Assembly: GCF_025772985.1 (NCBI RefSeq)
Contig: NZ_JAKMTB010000003.1
Span: 186,001 to 250,000, forward strand
DNA: 64,000 bases
Direction: 5' to 3'
Origin: Campylobacter sp. CNRCH_2014_0184h
GTDB lineage: Bacteria > Campylobacterota > Campylobacteria > Campylobacterales > Campylobacteraceae
Shown here: positions 38,842-45,970 of the stretch, in pieces
Numbering within the stretch: position 1 is the first letter of the stretch
How the letters are laid out: the number at the start of each line of letters is the position of its first letter
The notes under the pieces: model-generated
What the model was told of the DNA's origin: nothing
Seen by the model: only the letters and a program-made list of their open reading frames with translations
Databases searched by the model: none
Program-made: the position numbers and the translations under genes

Positions 38842-39887
38842 CATATCACCTCTAATTCAGCACTAATTGCACCAGCTCTTTTTAAATTTTGCATAATAGC
38901 TATGATATCATTTGGCGCTGCTCCAAGTTTATTTAGCATTCTAGCTATGTTTGCTACTGTTGTTTTATTGTTTGTGATTTTTAAAGTATTAGATACTGGA
39001 TCTAAAATACCACCATCTTTCATATCGATTTCATTTTGTCCTAAAGCTACGGTATTGTTTGGATCTATTTTTATAGTGATATCTTTATGGGTAATTAATA
39101 TAGGTTCAACTTCTATATTTACTCCCGCTACTATAGTTCCTGTTCTTTCATCGATGATCACTTTACTTTCTGGAGTGTAAGCTATATCTTGTTCTAATAC
39201 TCTTGCCATAAATTCAACATGAGAAAATTCTTCAGGTTTTGTTAATTTTATAGTTCTAGAATCTAAAGCTTTTGCTATATCTGTATCAAAAATAGTATTT
39301 AAAACTCTTTCTATATTATTAGCCGTTTTAAAATCCGCTTCTTTTAAACTTAAAATCAAATCTTCACTTTGGCTAAAGTTTTGTGGAATTTCTCTTTCTA
39401 CGACTGCACCATTAATAACATTTGCTGAGGTTGAGTGTGTTCCTGCTGCACCTGGTCTTGGGCTAAGTCCACCTATAGCTAAAGAGCCTTGAGCTACTGC
39501 ATAAATTTCTCCATCAACCCCTTTTAGAGCTGTCATAAGCAAGGTTCCACCTTGTAAAGATTTAGCATCACCTAAAGAAGCCACACTTACATCAAGCTTA
39601 TCCCCACTTCTTGCAAAAGCAGGAAGTTTTGCTGTAACCATTACTGCTGCTGTATTTTTTGATTTTATATCACCTGGGCTAACTTTTACATTCATACCCT
39701 GAAGCATATTTGAAATAGATTGTAGAGTAAATTCGCTACTTGTACCATCTCCACTTCCATTTAAACCAACAACCAAACCATATCCTATAAGTTGGTTATC
39801 TCTAACACCTACTACATTGGTAAGTTCTTTTATGGTAGCTGCAAAAACGCTCAGACTTAGCACCAAGCTCAAAAATAATATTCTCAT
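38841..39887 (-). CDS. flgI: Flagellar P-ring protein FlgI
   Basis: This protein of 348 residues has a signal peptide (about 1-17) and the full FlgI pattern (VVGVRDNQLIGYGLVVGLNGSGD; SPRPGAAGTHSTSANVINGAVVEREIP; LNKLGAAPNDIIAIMQNLKRAGAI). It forms the periplasmic P ring around the rod. A near-perfect sigma54 promoter lies 38 bases upstream, as for other middle-class flagellar genes in Campylobacter. Confidence 0.96.
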   Translation of the reverse strand: MRILFLSLVLSLSVFAATIKELTNVVGVRDNQLIGYGLVVGLNGSGDGTSSEFTLQSISNMLQGMNVKVSPGDIKSKNTAAVMVTAKLPAFARSGDKLDVSVASLGDAKSLQGGTLLMTALKGVDGEIYAVAQGSLAIGGLSPRPGAAGTHSTSANVINGAVVEREIPQNFSQSEDLILSLKEADFKTANNIERVLNTIFDTDIAKALDSRTIKLTKPEEFSHVEFMARVLEQDIAYTPESKVIIDERTGTIVAGVNIEVEPILITHKDITIKIDPNNTVALGQNEIDMKDGGILDPVSNTLKITNNKTTVANIARMLNKLGAAPNDIIAIMQNLKRAGAISAELEVI

Positions 39888-39924
39888 CGATTCTTCCTTT
39901 AATCTATGCTATTTTCATAAATTA

Positions 39925-39942
39925 AAGCAAAAAAAGTTCCAA
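39925..39942 (-). promoter_or_regulatory. sigma54 promoter for flgI
   Basis: Minus strand TTGGAAC, five T residues, then TTGCTT: the -24 GG and -12 GC elements are present with correct spacing. It lies between the rsmD stop and the flgI start. Confidence 0.85.
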
Positions 39943-39944
39943 AT

Positions 39945-40601
39945 TTATGCAAAGGAGTAAAAACTTAGAGTGGTTGAACCGAATTTTTTTTCTTTTGTTT
40001 TTTCGTAATTTTGTATTTTAGTTGGAGTTTTAAAAGTACTGTGATGTTCTATGATGATGATTTTAACATTTGAATTTTTTATATTTTCTATCAACTTTAA
40101 AGTTTTTTCGTAAATATCAAAAAAACCTTCTCTAATATCAAAGGGTGGATCAAGATATAAAATAATATCTTCTTTGGAATTTTGAATAATTTGAGGGGTT
40201 TTTTTAAAAGTATCATCATTAAAGCAAATGGTGTTTTGATCAATATTGGAAGCATTTTTTAAAGCGATTTCATAAGCTTTTTTATCTTTTTCTATAGCAT
40301 AACTTTTTAAGCAGCCATTACTTCTTGCCTCTAATGCCATTAGAGCACTTCCTCCAAAGGCCTCTATGAAAACCTTATCTTGTAAAGAAAAACGCAAAAC
40401 ATTAAAAACACAAGATTTTACTATGCTTTTGGTGCTTCTTGTGGTGTCTAGACTAGGAAGTAAAATTTTTTTACCTTTATAGATTCCACTTTCTATGGTG
40501 GTGTAAATTTTTTGAGTTTGTTTTTTTGAGTTTGTTTTTTTATCTTCTTTGTAATTTTTTAAAAAATCTTTTACGCTTTGATATTCTTGTATTTTATGCA
40601 T
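39945..40601 (-). CDS. rsmD: RsmD-like 16S rRNA guanine-N2 methyltransferase
   Basis: This protein of 218 residues has an SAM-dependent methyltransferase domain: the RsmD start motif GIYKGKKILLPSLDTTRSTKSIVKSCVFNVL, AdoMet loop EAFGGSALMALEARSNGC and catalytic LDPPF. RsmD makes m2G966 in 16S rRNA. An extra Lys-rich N-terminus of about 35 residues is encoded partly by a 14-base tandem repeat. It overlaps the upstream gene by 8 bases. Confidence 0.85.
   Translation of the reverse strand: MHKIQEYQSVKDFLKNYKEDKKTNSKKQTQKIYTTIESGIYKGKKILLPSLDTTRSTKSIVKSCVFNVLRFSLQDKVFIEAFGGSALMALEARSNGCLKSYAIEKDKKAYEIALKNASNIDQNTICFNDDTFKKTPQIIQNSKEDIILYLDPPFDIREGFFDIYEKTLKLIENIKNSNVKIIIIEHHSTFKTPTKIQNYEKTKEKKFGSTTLSFYSFA
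40511..40538. repeat. Two-copy 14-bp tandem repeat in rsmD
   Basis: TTTGAGTTTGTTTT occurs twice in direct tandem near the 5' end of rsmD. The 14-base period is not a multiple of three, so gain or loss of a copy would shift the frame. Confidence 0.7.
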
Positions 40602-40989
40602 TATTATTTTCTTCTTTGATAAGATTTTTTAACTCTGTTTTGTAAAGATCAAATATTGCATCGATTTTTTCATGACTTTCTTGACGTAATTGCTCTAAAA
40701 TGGCTTCACATTTTTGATTCATAAGTTTTTTTTCACGCATGGCTATTTTATAAGCAATACTTTGCAAACTTGCATTGAAATCATTTAAAGCATTAAGTAA
40801 TTCCTCTATATTAAAAGGATGAGATAAAAAATTTGATTTTTTATTGATGATAAATTGTGGTTTTTGCGTGTTAACTTTTTCATCGCAGACTAAAAAATCA
40901 CAATCTTTTTTTAAAACTAAAAAATCCCTCAAAGCGATTTCTAAAGTTTTTTCTAAAATTAAATCCTTACATTCAAGAGCGATTTTCAT
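40594..40989 (-). CDS. Unknown protein: shortened receiver-like fold plus coiled coil
   Basis: This 131-residue protein has no recognised family. Its first 70 residues show a receiver-like pattern, with DFLVCDEK where the phospho-Asp strand would be and HPFNIEELLNALNDF where the K-P-F-xxxELLxxL end of a receiver lies, but the domain is about half length. The rest is one long charged helix (YKIAMREKKLMNQKCEAILEQL...). It overlaps its neighbours on both sides, so it is co-translated with the HdrB-like gene and rsmD. Confidence 0.7.
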   Translation of the reverse strand: MKIALECKDLILEKTLEIALRDFLVLKKDCDFLVCDEKVNTQKPQFIINKKSNFLSHPFNIEELLNALNDFNASLQSIAYKIAMREKKLMNQKCEAILEQLRQESHEKIDAIFDLYKTELKNLIKEENNNA

Positions 40990-41677
40990 TGATTAAACTC
41001 ACTTTTAATTTGTGTTTTTTTAAAGTGTATGGTACTATACCTAGAGCTAAATTTGCAAGCTCTGCAAAAGTTAAAATATAAAAATCTTCAAAATTTCTAT
41101 TTGAAATAGCTTGTAATTCTTTATAACATTTATCAAACATATAAAAAGAATAAAAATCCTCAACTACTAAAAAATCACAACCATTATCATAAGCATCTAA
41201 TACAACAGAAGCTGCACATTTGTATGCTAATTGGGTGTTTAAATTTAAAAAACTATAGCCACAACTTTTGTATTTTCTTTCAAAATCTATTACATTTGCT
41301 TTAAGTGCTTTGGCGAGTTCTAAAGAGCAGCTTGCGTCTGAAAATCCTTGATATACACCTATATTAAATTGTTCAAAAAAATGCTTAATGTGTTCTTGTT
41401 TAAGATGATCTAAAAAAATCTTTGGAGCATATTGGATTTTTTCAATTTTACTCATAATTTCATAAGAGCTACATTCGCAAGCTAAAATATTATCCTCATC
41501 CATCATTCTAGAATATTCATCTAAGATATCTTTTGGATCATAATCAATAATAAAATAATTTTTACCCAAAGGCTTTTCGCATAATGTGCTTTGAACTCCA
41601 ACTTTATCTAAAGCATCTTTGATAATATCAAAATAACAAAATAAATCATTATTGCTATTGGTGTAGATTTTGTACAT
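40973..41677 (-). CDS. HdrB-like protein with degenerate CCG cysteine motifs
   Basis: This protein of 234 residues resembles the second half of HdrB/MfrE. NIGVYQGFSDAS, LEAKALK-like spacing with LAKALKANVIDFERKYKSCGYS, and NGCDFLVVEDFYSFYMFDKCYKEL follow the order of a CCG domain. The CCG double cysteine is reduced to Cys139-Gly140, and the final CxxC is replaced by EDFYSF (173-178), so a normal cluster is unlikely. An N-terminal half-motif ILACECSSYE (Cys67, Cys69) remains. It lies 10 bases after an SdhB-like gene without cluster ligands. Function unknown. Confidence 0.68.
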   Translation of the reverse strand: MYKIYTNSNNDLFCYFDIIKDALDKVGVQSTLCEKPLGKNYFIIDYDPKDILDEYSRMMDEDNILACECSSYEIMSKIEKIQYAPKIFLDHLKQEHIKHFFEQFNIGVYQGFSDASCSLELAKALKANVIDFERKYKSCGYSFLNLNTQLAYKCAASVVLDAYDNGCDFLVVEDFYSFYMFDKCYKELQAISNRNFEDFYILTFAELANLALGIVPYTLKKHKLKVSLINENRS

Positions 41678-41687
41678 TACTCATTCC

Positions 41688-42326
41688 TTAAAAAATACTT
41701 CTTGCAAGGCCTGATTTTACAAGCATAACTTTTAATTCTTTAATATAAGATTCATAATCAAGCTCATTTGAAGAAATAAAATTTTTAAATTTTGTGTGAT
41801 AATAAATTCCTTTTTCTTCATCTGCGACTAATTTTAAAAATTGGGGTGCTTTTTCTGGGTATTTAAGTAGCATTTTATAAGCAAATACAAAAAAGCTATC
41901 GCCAAGATATTCAGGTAAAAATTCCCTAACTTCACTTGTATAATATAAAAAATCATATTGTTTATAAAGTTCTATATCGTGTATATCAATAAGTCCTTTA
42001 AAAAGTTCGAGCTTTTCTAAAAAATCACTTTTATCCATGATTAAATCTTTGGTTGCTCTTTTGGTATCAAGTGGTTCTATGGTAAGTTTTTTGCCAAATC
42101 TTTCTATGATATTATTCAAATCTCTTCTTTGTCTGATTGTAACTTGATTGACTTTAATACAACTTTCTGGATTTTCTTCAAAATCAAAATATATGTCATC
42201 TTTTTTAATTTGACTTAAAACATCATAAACACTTTTAAAATTTTTACTATCATAAACATAAGGTTTATAATAAGCTAAATAATCACTATCTTTATCAAAA
42301 CGAAAAATTCTTAAAGTTATTTGCAT
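41688..42326 (-). CDS. SdhB/FrdB-like protein lacking Fe-S ligands (DUF5644-type)
   Basis: This 212-residue protein follows an SdhB/FrdB iron-sulfur subunit along its length: LRIFRFDKDSDYLAYYKPY at the start, SVYDVLSQIKKDD, ESCIKVNQVTI where the [2Fe-2S] loop ends, LTIEPLDTKRATKDLIMD (81-98) for the ITIEPLxxFPVIKDLVVD signature, and EYLGDSFFVFAYKML for the C-terminal domain. Yet it has one cysteine (Cys56) out of the ten or so expected, so it cannot hold the clusters. It heads the minus-strand operon and has its own upstream gap shared with thiL. Role unknown. Confidence 0.7.
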   Translation of the reverse strand: MQITLRIFRFDKDSDYLAYYKPYVYDSKNFKSVYDVLSQIKKDDIYFDFEENPESCIKVNQVTIRQRRDLNNIIERFGKKLTIEPLDTKRATKDLIMDKSDFLEKLELFKGLIDIHDIELYKQYDFLYYTSEVREFLPEYLGDSFFVFAYKMLLKYPEKAPQFLKLVADEEKGIYYHTKFKNFISSNELDYESYIKELKVMLVKSGLARSIF

Positions 42327-42409
42327 ATTTTATCCTTGGTATTATTTTTCATTATATACATTTTAAACTTATAAAAATTTGATTATTATATAAAATTAAA
42401 AGCTTTTTG

Positions 42410-42417
42410 TATAAAAT
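42410..42417 (+). promoter_or_regulatory. -10 box for thiL, predicting a nearly leaderless mRNA
   Basis: TATAAAAT ends six bases before the thiL ATG. No Shine-Dalgarno sequence is visible, and the usual -10 to start distance puts transcription initiation at or next to the ATG. Confidence 0.45.
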
Positions 42418-42423
42418 ATTCAC

Positions 42424-43245
42424 ATGGATAAAGAAAAATTTATTATCAACGCCTTTGCTAATTCTATCAATGGAGACGATGGGGCAATAATCGATGGATA
42501 TTGTTATTCTAAAGATTTATTTTGTGAAGACGTGCATTTTAAGCGCTCTTGGATGAGTTTAGAACAAATTGGAGCAAAGGCTATGCTTGTTAATATTTCT
42601 GATGCAATTGCTATGAATGCTACACCAAAATACGCTCTTTTGGGACTTTCTTTGCCAAAATGTTTAGATATGAAACAAGTTAAAGCCTTGCAAAAAGGCT
42701 TGCTAGATAGTGCAAAAGAATTTGGAGTACAAATTATAGGCGGAGATACCATAGCGGATAATAAAATCAATATTAGCATAACTATTATTTCTAAGGTAAA
42801 TAAAAGGGCTATTTTTAGAAAAGGTTTGAAAAAAGGAGATTTGCTTGCTTTTAGTGGGAAATTAGGTGAGAGTTTAAAAGGTTTAAATATATTATTTCGC
42901 GGTGGAAAATTGCATTCTAAGCATCGTTTTATAAAACCTAGTTTGAGACAAAAATTTTTTTATGATATAGCAAAAAAAGTTAGAGTAAGTATGGATATTT
43001 CAGATGGTTTAAATAAAGACTTATCAAGAATATTGTTTCAAAATCAACTTAATGCAAAATTTTTTAAAAAATTAGATAAATTTAGCTTAAATAGTGCAGA
43101 AGAATATGAAATTTTATTTGCTTTTGATAAAAAACATAAAGCATTTATACAAAATATGGCAAAAAAGCATAGAATTAAACTAAATATTTTTGCAAAAACA
43201 ACAACAGGAAGGTATAAATTTTATGGAAGAGAACATCATTTTTAA
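42424..43245 (+). CDS. thiL: Thiamine-monophosphate kinase ThiL
   Basis: ThiL phosphorylates thiamine monophosphate to the active cofactor used by PFOR and other enzymes. The 273 residues show [59 protein letters not shown] and [15 protein letters not shown]. It is shorter than the E. coli enzyme (about 325) with condensed C-terminal parts. It overlaps truD by 23 bases. Confidence 0.92.
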   Translation: MDKEKFIINAFANSINGDDGAIIDGYCYSKDLFCEDVHFKRSWMSLEQIGAKAMLVNISDAIAMNATPKYALLGLSLPKCLDMKQVKALQKGLLDSAKEFGVQIIGGDTIADNKINISITIISKVNKRAIFRKGLKKGDLLAFSGKLGESLKGLNILFRGGKLHSKHRFIKPSLRQKFFYDIAKKVRVSMDISDGLNKDLSRILFQNQLNAKFFKKLDKFSLNSAEEYEILFAFDKKHKAFIQNMAKKHRIKLNIFAKTTTGRYKFYGREHHF

Positions 43246-44347
43246 GCCCTTATATACTTTAAAACACAGCCCGATAAATGTGTATTTTTCAAAAAATAGT
43301 AATGATTTTGTAGTAAGAGAAAAGCCTTTGTATGAATTTAGTGGTAAAGGTGAACATTTAATTTTACATATACAAAAAAAAGATCTAAGCACTAGCGAGG
43401 CTTTGAGAATTTTAAGTGAGCAAAGCGGTGTTAAAATGAGAGATTTTGGTTATAGTGGTTTAAAAGATAAACAAGGCTTAACTTTTCAATATATTTCTAT
43501 GCCTAAAAAATTTAAAGAGAGTCTAAAAAATTTTAAACATGATAAGATGAAAATTTTAGAAAGTTTTTATCATGATAATAAACTTAGAATAGGGCATTTA
43601 AAAGGAAATTCATTTTTTATAAGATTAAAAAAAGTTTCAAAAGTAGATGCTTTAAAAATAGAACAAGCTTTTAAAAATATCCAAGAACAAGGTTTTGCTA
43701 ATTATTTTGGATATCAGCGTTTTGGCAAATTTCAAGATAATTTTTCACAAGGACTAGAAATTTTAAAAGGCAAAAAAATAAAAAATAAAAAAATGCAAGA
43801 ATTTTTAATTTCTGCCTTTCAAAGCGAGCTTTTTAATAGATATTTGAGCAAAAGGGTGGAATTGTCACATTTTATTAATGACTTTAGTGAAAAAGAAATA
43901 AAACAAATATATGATTTAGATAAAGATGGAATTAAAAGTTTAAAAAATCAAAAGCAGTTTTTTAAACTTTTAAAGGGCGAAGTTTTAGGACATTATCCTT
44001 TTGGTAAATGTTTTATATGTGAAGATTTATCAAGTGAAGTAGAAAGATTCAATCAAAAAGATATTAGTGCGATGGGTCTTTTAATAGGCTCTAAAGCTTA
44101 TGAAGCAAACGAAGGTTTAGCTAAAAAATTAGAAGATGAGATTTTTTCTTTTGCATATGAGTTTAAAAATAAAATGCAAGGTTCAAGGCGCTTTATGTGG
44201 TCTTATTTGCAAGATTGCAAAGGTTATTATGATGAAGAAAAATCTCATTTTACTTTGGAGTTTTTCTTGCAAAAAGGCTCGTATGCCACAGTGATTTTAG
44301 AAGAAATTTTACACACAGATATCTTTGAACAAACTCATAATATATAA
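43223..44347 (+). CDS. truD: tRNA pseudouridine(13) synthase TruD
   Basis: This 374-residue enzyme isomerises U13 in tRNA-Glu. [17 protein letters not shown] includes the catalytic Asp, and [16 protein letters not shown] and [15 protein letters not shown] are family motifs. ATG 43223 is preferred: GGAAGG precedes it, while the in-frame ATG at 43190 lies deep in thiL. It ends 87 bases before the flavodoxin operon. Confidence 0.92.
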   Translation: MEENIIFKPLYTLKHSPINVYFSKNSNDFVVREKPLYEFSGKGEHLILHIQKKDLSTSEALRILSEQSGVKMRDFGYSGLKDKQGLTFQYISMPKKFKESLKNFKHDKMKILESFYHDNKLRIGHLKGNSFFIRLKKVSKVDALKIEQAFKNIQEQGFANYFGYQRFGKFQDNFSQGLEILKGKKIKNKKMQEFLISAFQSELFNRYLSKRVELSHFINDFSEKEIKQIYDLDKDGIKSLKNQKQFFKLLKGEVLGHYPFGKCFICEDLSSEVERFNQKDISAMGLLIGSKAYEANEGLAKKLEDEIFSFAYEFKNKMQGSRRFMWSYLQDCKGYYDEEKSHFTLEFFLQKGSYATVILEEILHTDIFEQTHNI

Positions 44348-44357
44348 TTTAAAAAAT

Positions 44358-44401
44358 TGATATTGAGTATCAGTAAAAATTTATCTTTTATAAATTATAA
44401 T
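44358..44401 (+). promoter_or_regulatory. Promoter and inverted repeat of the DUF2325-fldA operon
   Basis: An inverted repeat TGATA-TTGAG-TATCA occupies 44358-44372, and a TATAAT -10 box lies at 44396-44401, followed by AACAATTATCATT. The TGATA/TATCA half-sites resemble Fur-type operators. AAAAGGAAAA serves the first gene. Confidence 0.5.
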
Positions 44402-44434
44402 AACAATTATCATTTTTATAAAAAGGAAAACTCA

Positions 44435-44752
44435 ATGTCAGTTTTGGTTATCGGAGCGGATGAAATAACCCCAATAAAAGCAGTTTTGACAAACCTAGGT
44501 GCAAAAAGCATAGAGCATTGGGATGCTAGAAATGAAAATAGGGTAAATAGAAAACCCATTCCACAAAATACTGAATGTATAGTTATGCTTACTAGTTTTT
44601 TAAATCATAATACTATGAAAAAAATCAAAACAGAGGCAAAAAAACGCAATATACCTTTAGTTTGTGCTAAACGCAGTGTGAGTTGTGTGTATTGTGAATA
44701 TTGTAAGGTTTTTGGACTTGATCAAACCTATGAGTGCGCAAAGAAGGCTTAG
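44435..44752 (+). CDS. DUF2325 family cysteine-rich protein
   Basis: From ATG 44435 this is a 105-residue protein. It begins SVLVIGADEITPIKAVLTNLG, and its C-terminal third contains five cysteines including SCVYCEYC, a likely metal or Fe-S site. The family is of unknown function. An upstream in-frame ATG at 44357 lies before the promoter and is rejected. It is followed by an unknown gene and flavodoxin, a combination also near fldA in C. jejuni (Cj1384c-Cj1382c), where iron-responsive expression has been reported for part of the set. Confidence 0.82.
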   Translation: MSVLVIGADEITPIKAVLTNLGAKSIEHWDARNENRVNRKPIPQNTECIVMLTSFLNHNTMKKIKTEAKKRNIPLVCAKRSVSCVYCEYCKVFGLDQTYECAKKA

Positions 44753-44755
44753 TGT

Positions 44756-45448
44756 ATGTTTGGATTTAATGAAAAAGAGGATTTTATACCTAAAATATTT
44801 AGAGATTTAGAACAAAAAAGTATTAATCATATTTTTTTAAATTTATATAATTCTTTAGTTGAAGATGATCTAAAAATACCTTATATCTATGCAAAAAAAG
44901 CTGACTGTTTAAGAAATATTTTTGAGTTAAAAATTCAAAATATGAGCATAGAAAGGACTTTGAGATTTAGCAAAATAAAACAATTTTGTCCATATTCTCA
45001 TAAAATCATCAAAGCTTATAAAGAAGGAAATTTAAATCAAATACAACTTGAAGCAAAGATGCCAAAATATACTTTAGCGAAATTAATACAAAATGTGTTC
45101 TTATCACCTAGTTTTACTTTGCCTTTGCAAGTTGCTTTTGAGGCTTTTGTATATGATAAAATTTGCAAAAGCAATACCAAATCCAAAGTAAAGATTTATA
45201 AAAATATCATTATCATTAATGAAAAAATGGCAGTCATGCCTTTATTTTGTAAAGATAGTGATAAAGATATAGAGCTTGCTTTGCAATTTATAAAAGAAAA
45301 TTCTTTTGAAAGATTTTATATTGTGTATCCAAGAAATAAAAATTTCACTCAACATGAAGAAATAAGACATTTTTTATGCGAAAATAATAAAACTTTGCTA
45401 AAATTAGTTCCCTATACTATTAATAATCAAATTTTAAGGAGATGTTAA
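44756..45448 (+). CDS. Unknown protein upstream of flavodoxin
   Basis: This 230-residue cytoplasmic protein has no recognised domain. It starts MFGFNEKEDFIPKIFRDLEQ, has a KIQNMSIERTLRFSKIKQFCPYS segment, and a second half with alternating strands and helices (KVKIYKNIIIINEKMAVMPLF; RFYIVYPRNKNFTQHEEI). AAGAAGG lies eight bases before the ATG and fldA begins at the base after its stop, so it is tightly coupled to flavodoxin. It probably serves the same iron- or redox-linked function as DUF2325. Confidence 0.8.
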   Translation: MFGFNEKEDFIPKIFRDLEQKSINHIFLNLYNSLVEDDLKIPYIYAKKADCLRNIFELKIQNMSIERTLRFSKIKQFCPYSHKIIKAYKEGNLNQIQLEAKMPKYTLAKLIQNVFLSPSFTLPLQVAFEAFVYDKICKSNTKSKVKIYKNIIIINEKMAVMPLFCKDSDKDIELALQFIKENSFERFYIVYPRNKNFTQHEEIRHFLCENNKTLLKLVPYTINNQILRRC

Positions 45449-45940
45449 ATGTCAATAGCAGTAATTTATGGTAGTTCAATGGGTAATACCGAAGGTGCGG
45501 CAAACATGATCGCTCAAAAATTAGGAATTTCAGATGTATTAAATATCGCAGATATTGATGCAGAGAAAATTAATTCTTATGATAAATTAATTTGTGGAAC
45601 TTCTACTTGGGGAAGTGGTGATTTTCAAGATGATTGGGATGGTTTTGATTTTTCAGCTTTAAATCTTAGCGGTAAAACTGTTGCTGTTTTTGGTATGGGA
45701 GATAGTGAAAGCTATTCAGATACATATTGCAGTGCTATGGGAAAACTTGCTCAAGCTTTAAAAGCAGCGGGTGCAAATTTGGTAGGTGCTGTTTCTACGG
45801 GTGGTTATACTTTTGAATCAAGTGAAGCCGTAGAAGGTGATAAGTTTGTAGGACTAGCATTAGATAATGATAATCATGAGGATTTAACAGAAAGTAGAAT
45901 TGATGCTTGGTTAGAGCAAATTAAACCTTCTTTTTCTTAA
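45449..45940 (+). CDS. fldA: Flavodoxin FldA
   Basis: This 163-residue FMN electron carrier has the phosphate loop YGSSMGNTEGAA at the N-terminus, GTSTWGSGDFQDDWDGF and the GMGDSESYSDTYCSAM loop. The inserted 20-residue strand marks a long-chain flavodoxin. It is the likely electron acceptor of the pyruvate oxidoreductase at 26191. AAGGAGATGTTAA precedes the ATG and a hairpin terminator follows. Confidence 0.96.
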   Translation: MSIAVIYGSSMGNTEGAANMIAQKLGISDVLNIADIDAEKINSYDKLICGTSTWGSGDFQDDWDGFDFSALNLSGKTVAVFGMGDSESYSDTYCSAMGKLAQALKAAGANLVGAVSTGGYTFESSEAVEGDKFVGLALDNDNHEDLTESRIDAWLEQIKPSFS

Positions 45941-45945
45941 AAATT

Positions 45946-45964
45946 AGATGCCTTTTAGGCATCT
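45946..45964. terminator. Shared terminator of fldA and the chemoreceptor gene
   Basis: AGATGCC-TTTTA-GGCATCT forms a perfect 7-bp stem between the convergent genes. On the minus strand it is followed by AATTTTT, giving the better U-run in that direction. Confidence 0.75.
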
Positions 45965-45970
45965 TTATGT

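Noticed and set aside
41688-42326. Calling this gene a functional succinate dehydrogenase iron-sulfur subunit
   Set aside because: Only one cysteine remains, so none of the three clusters could be bound.
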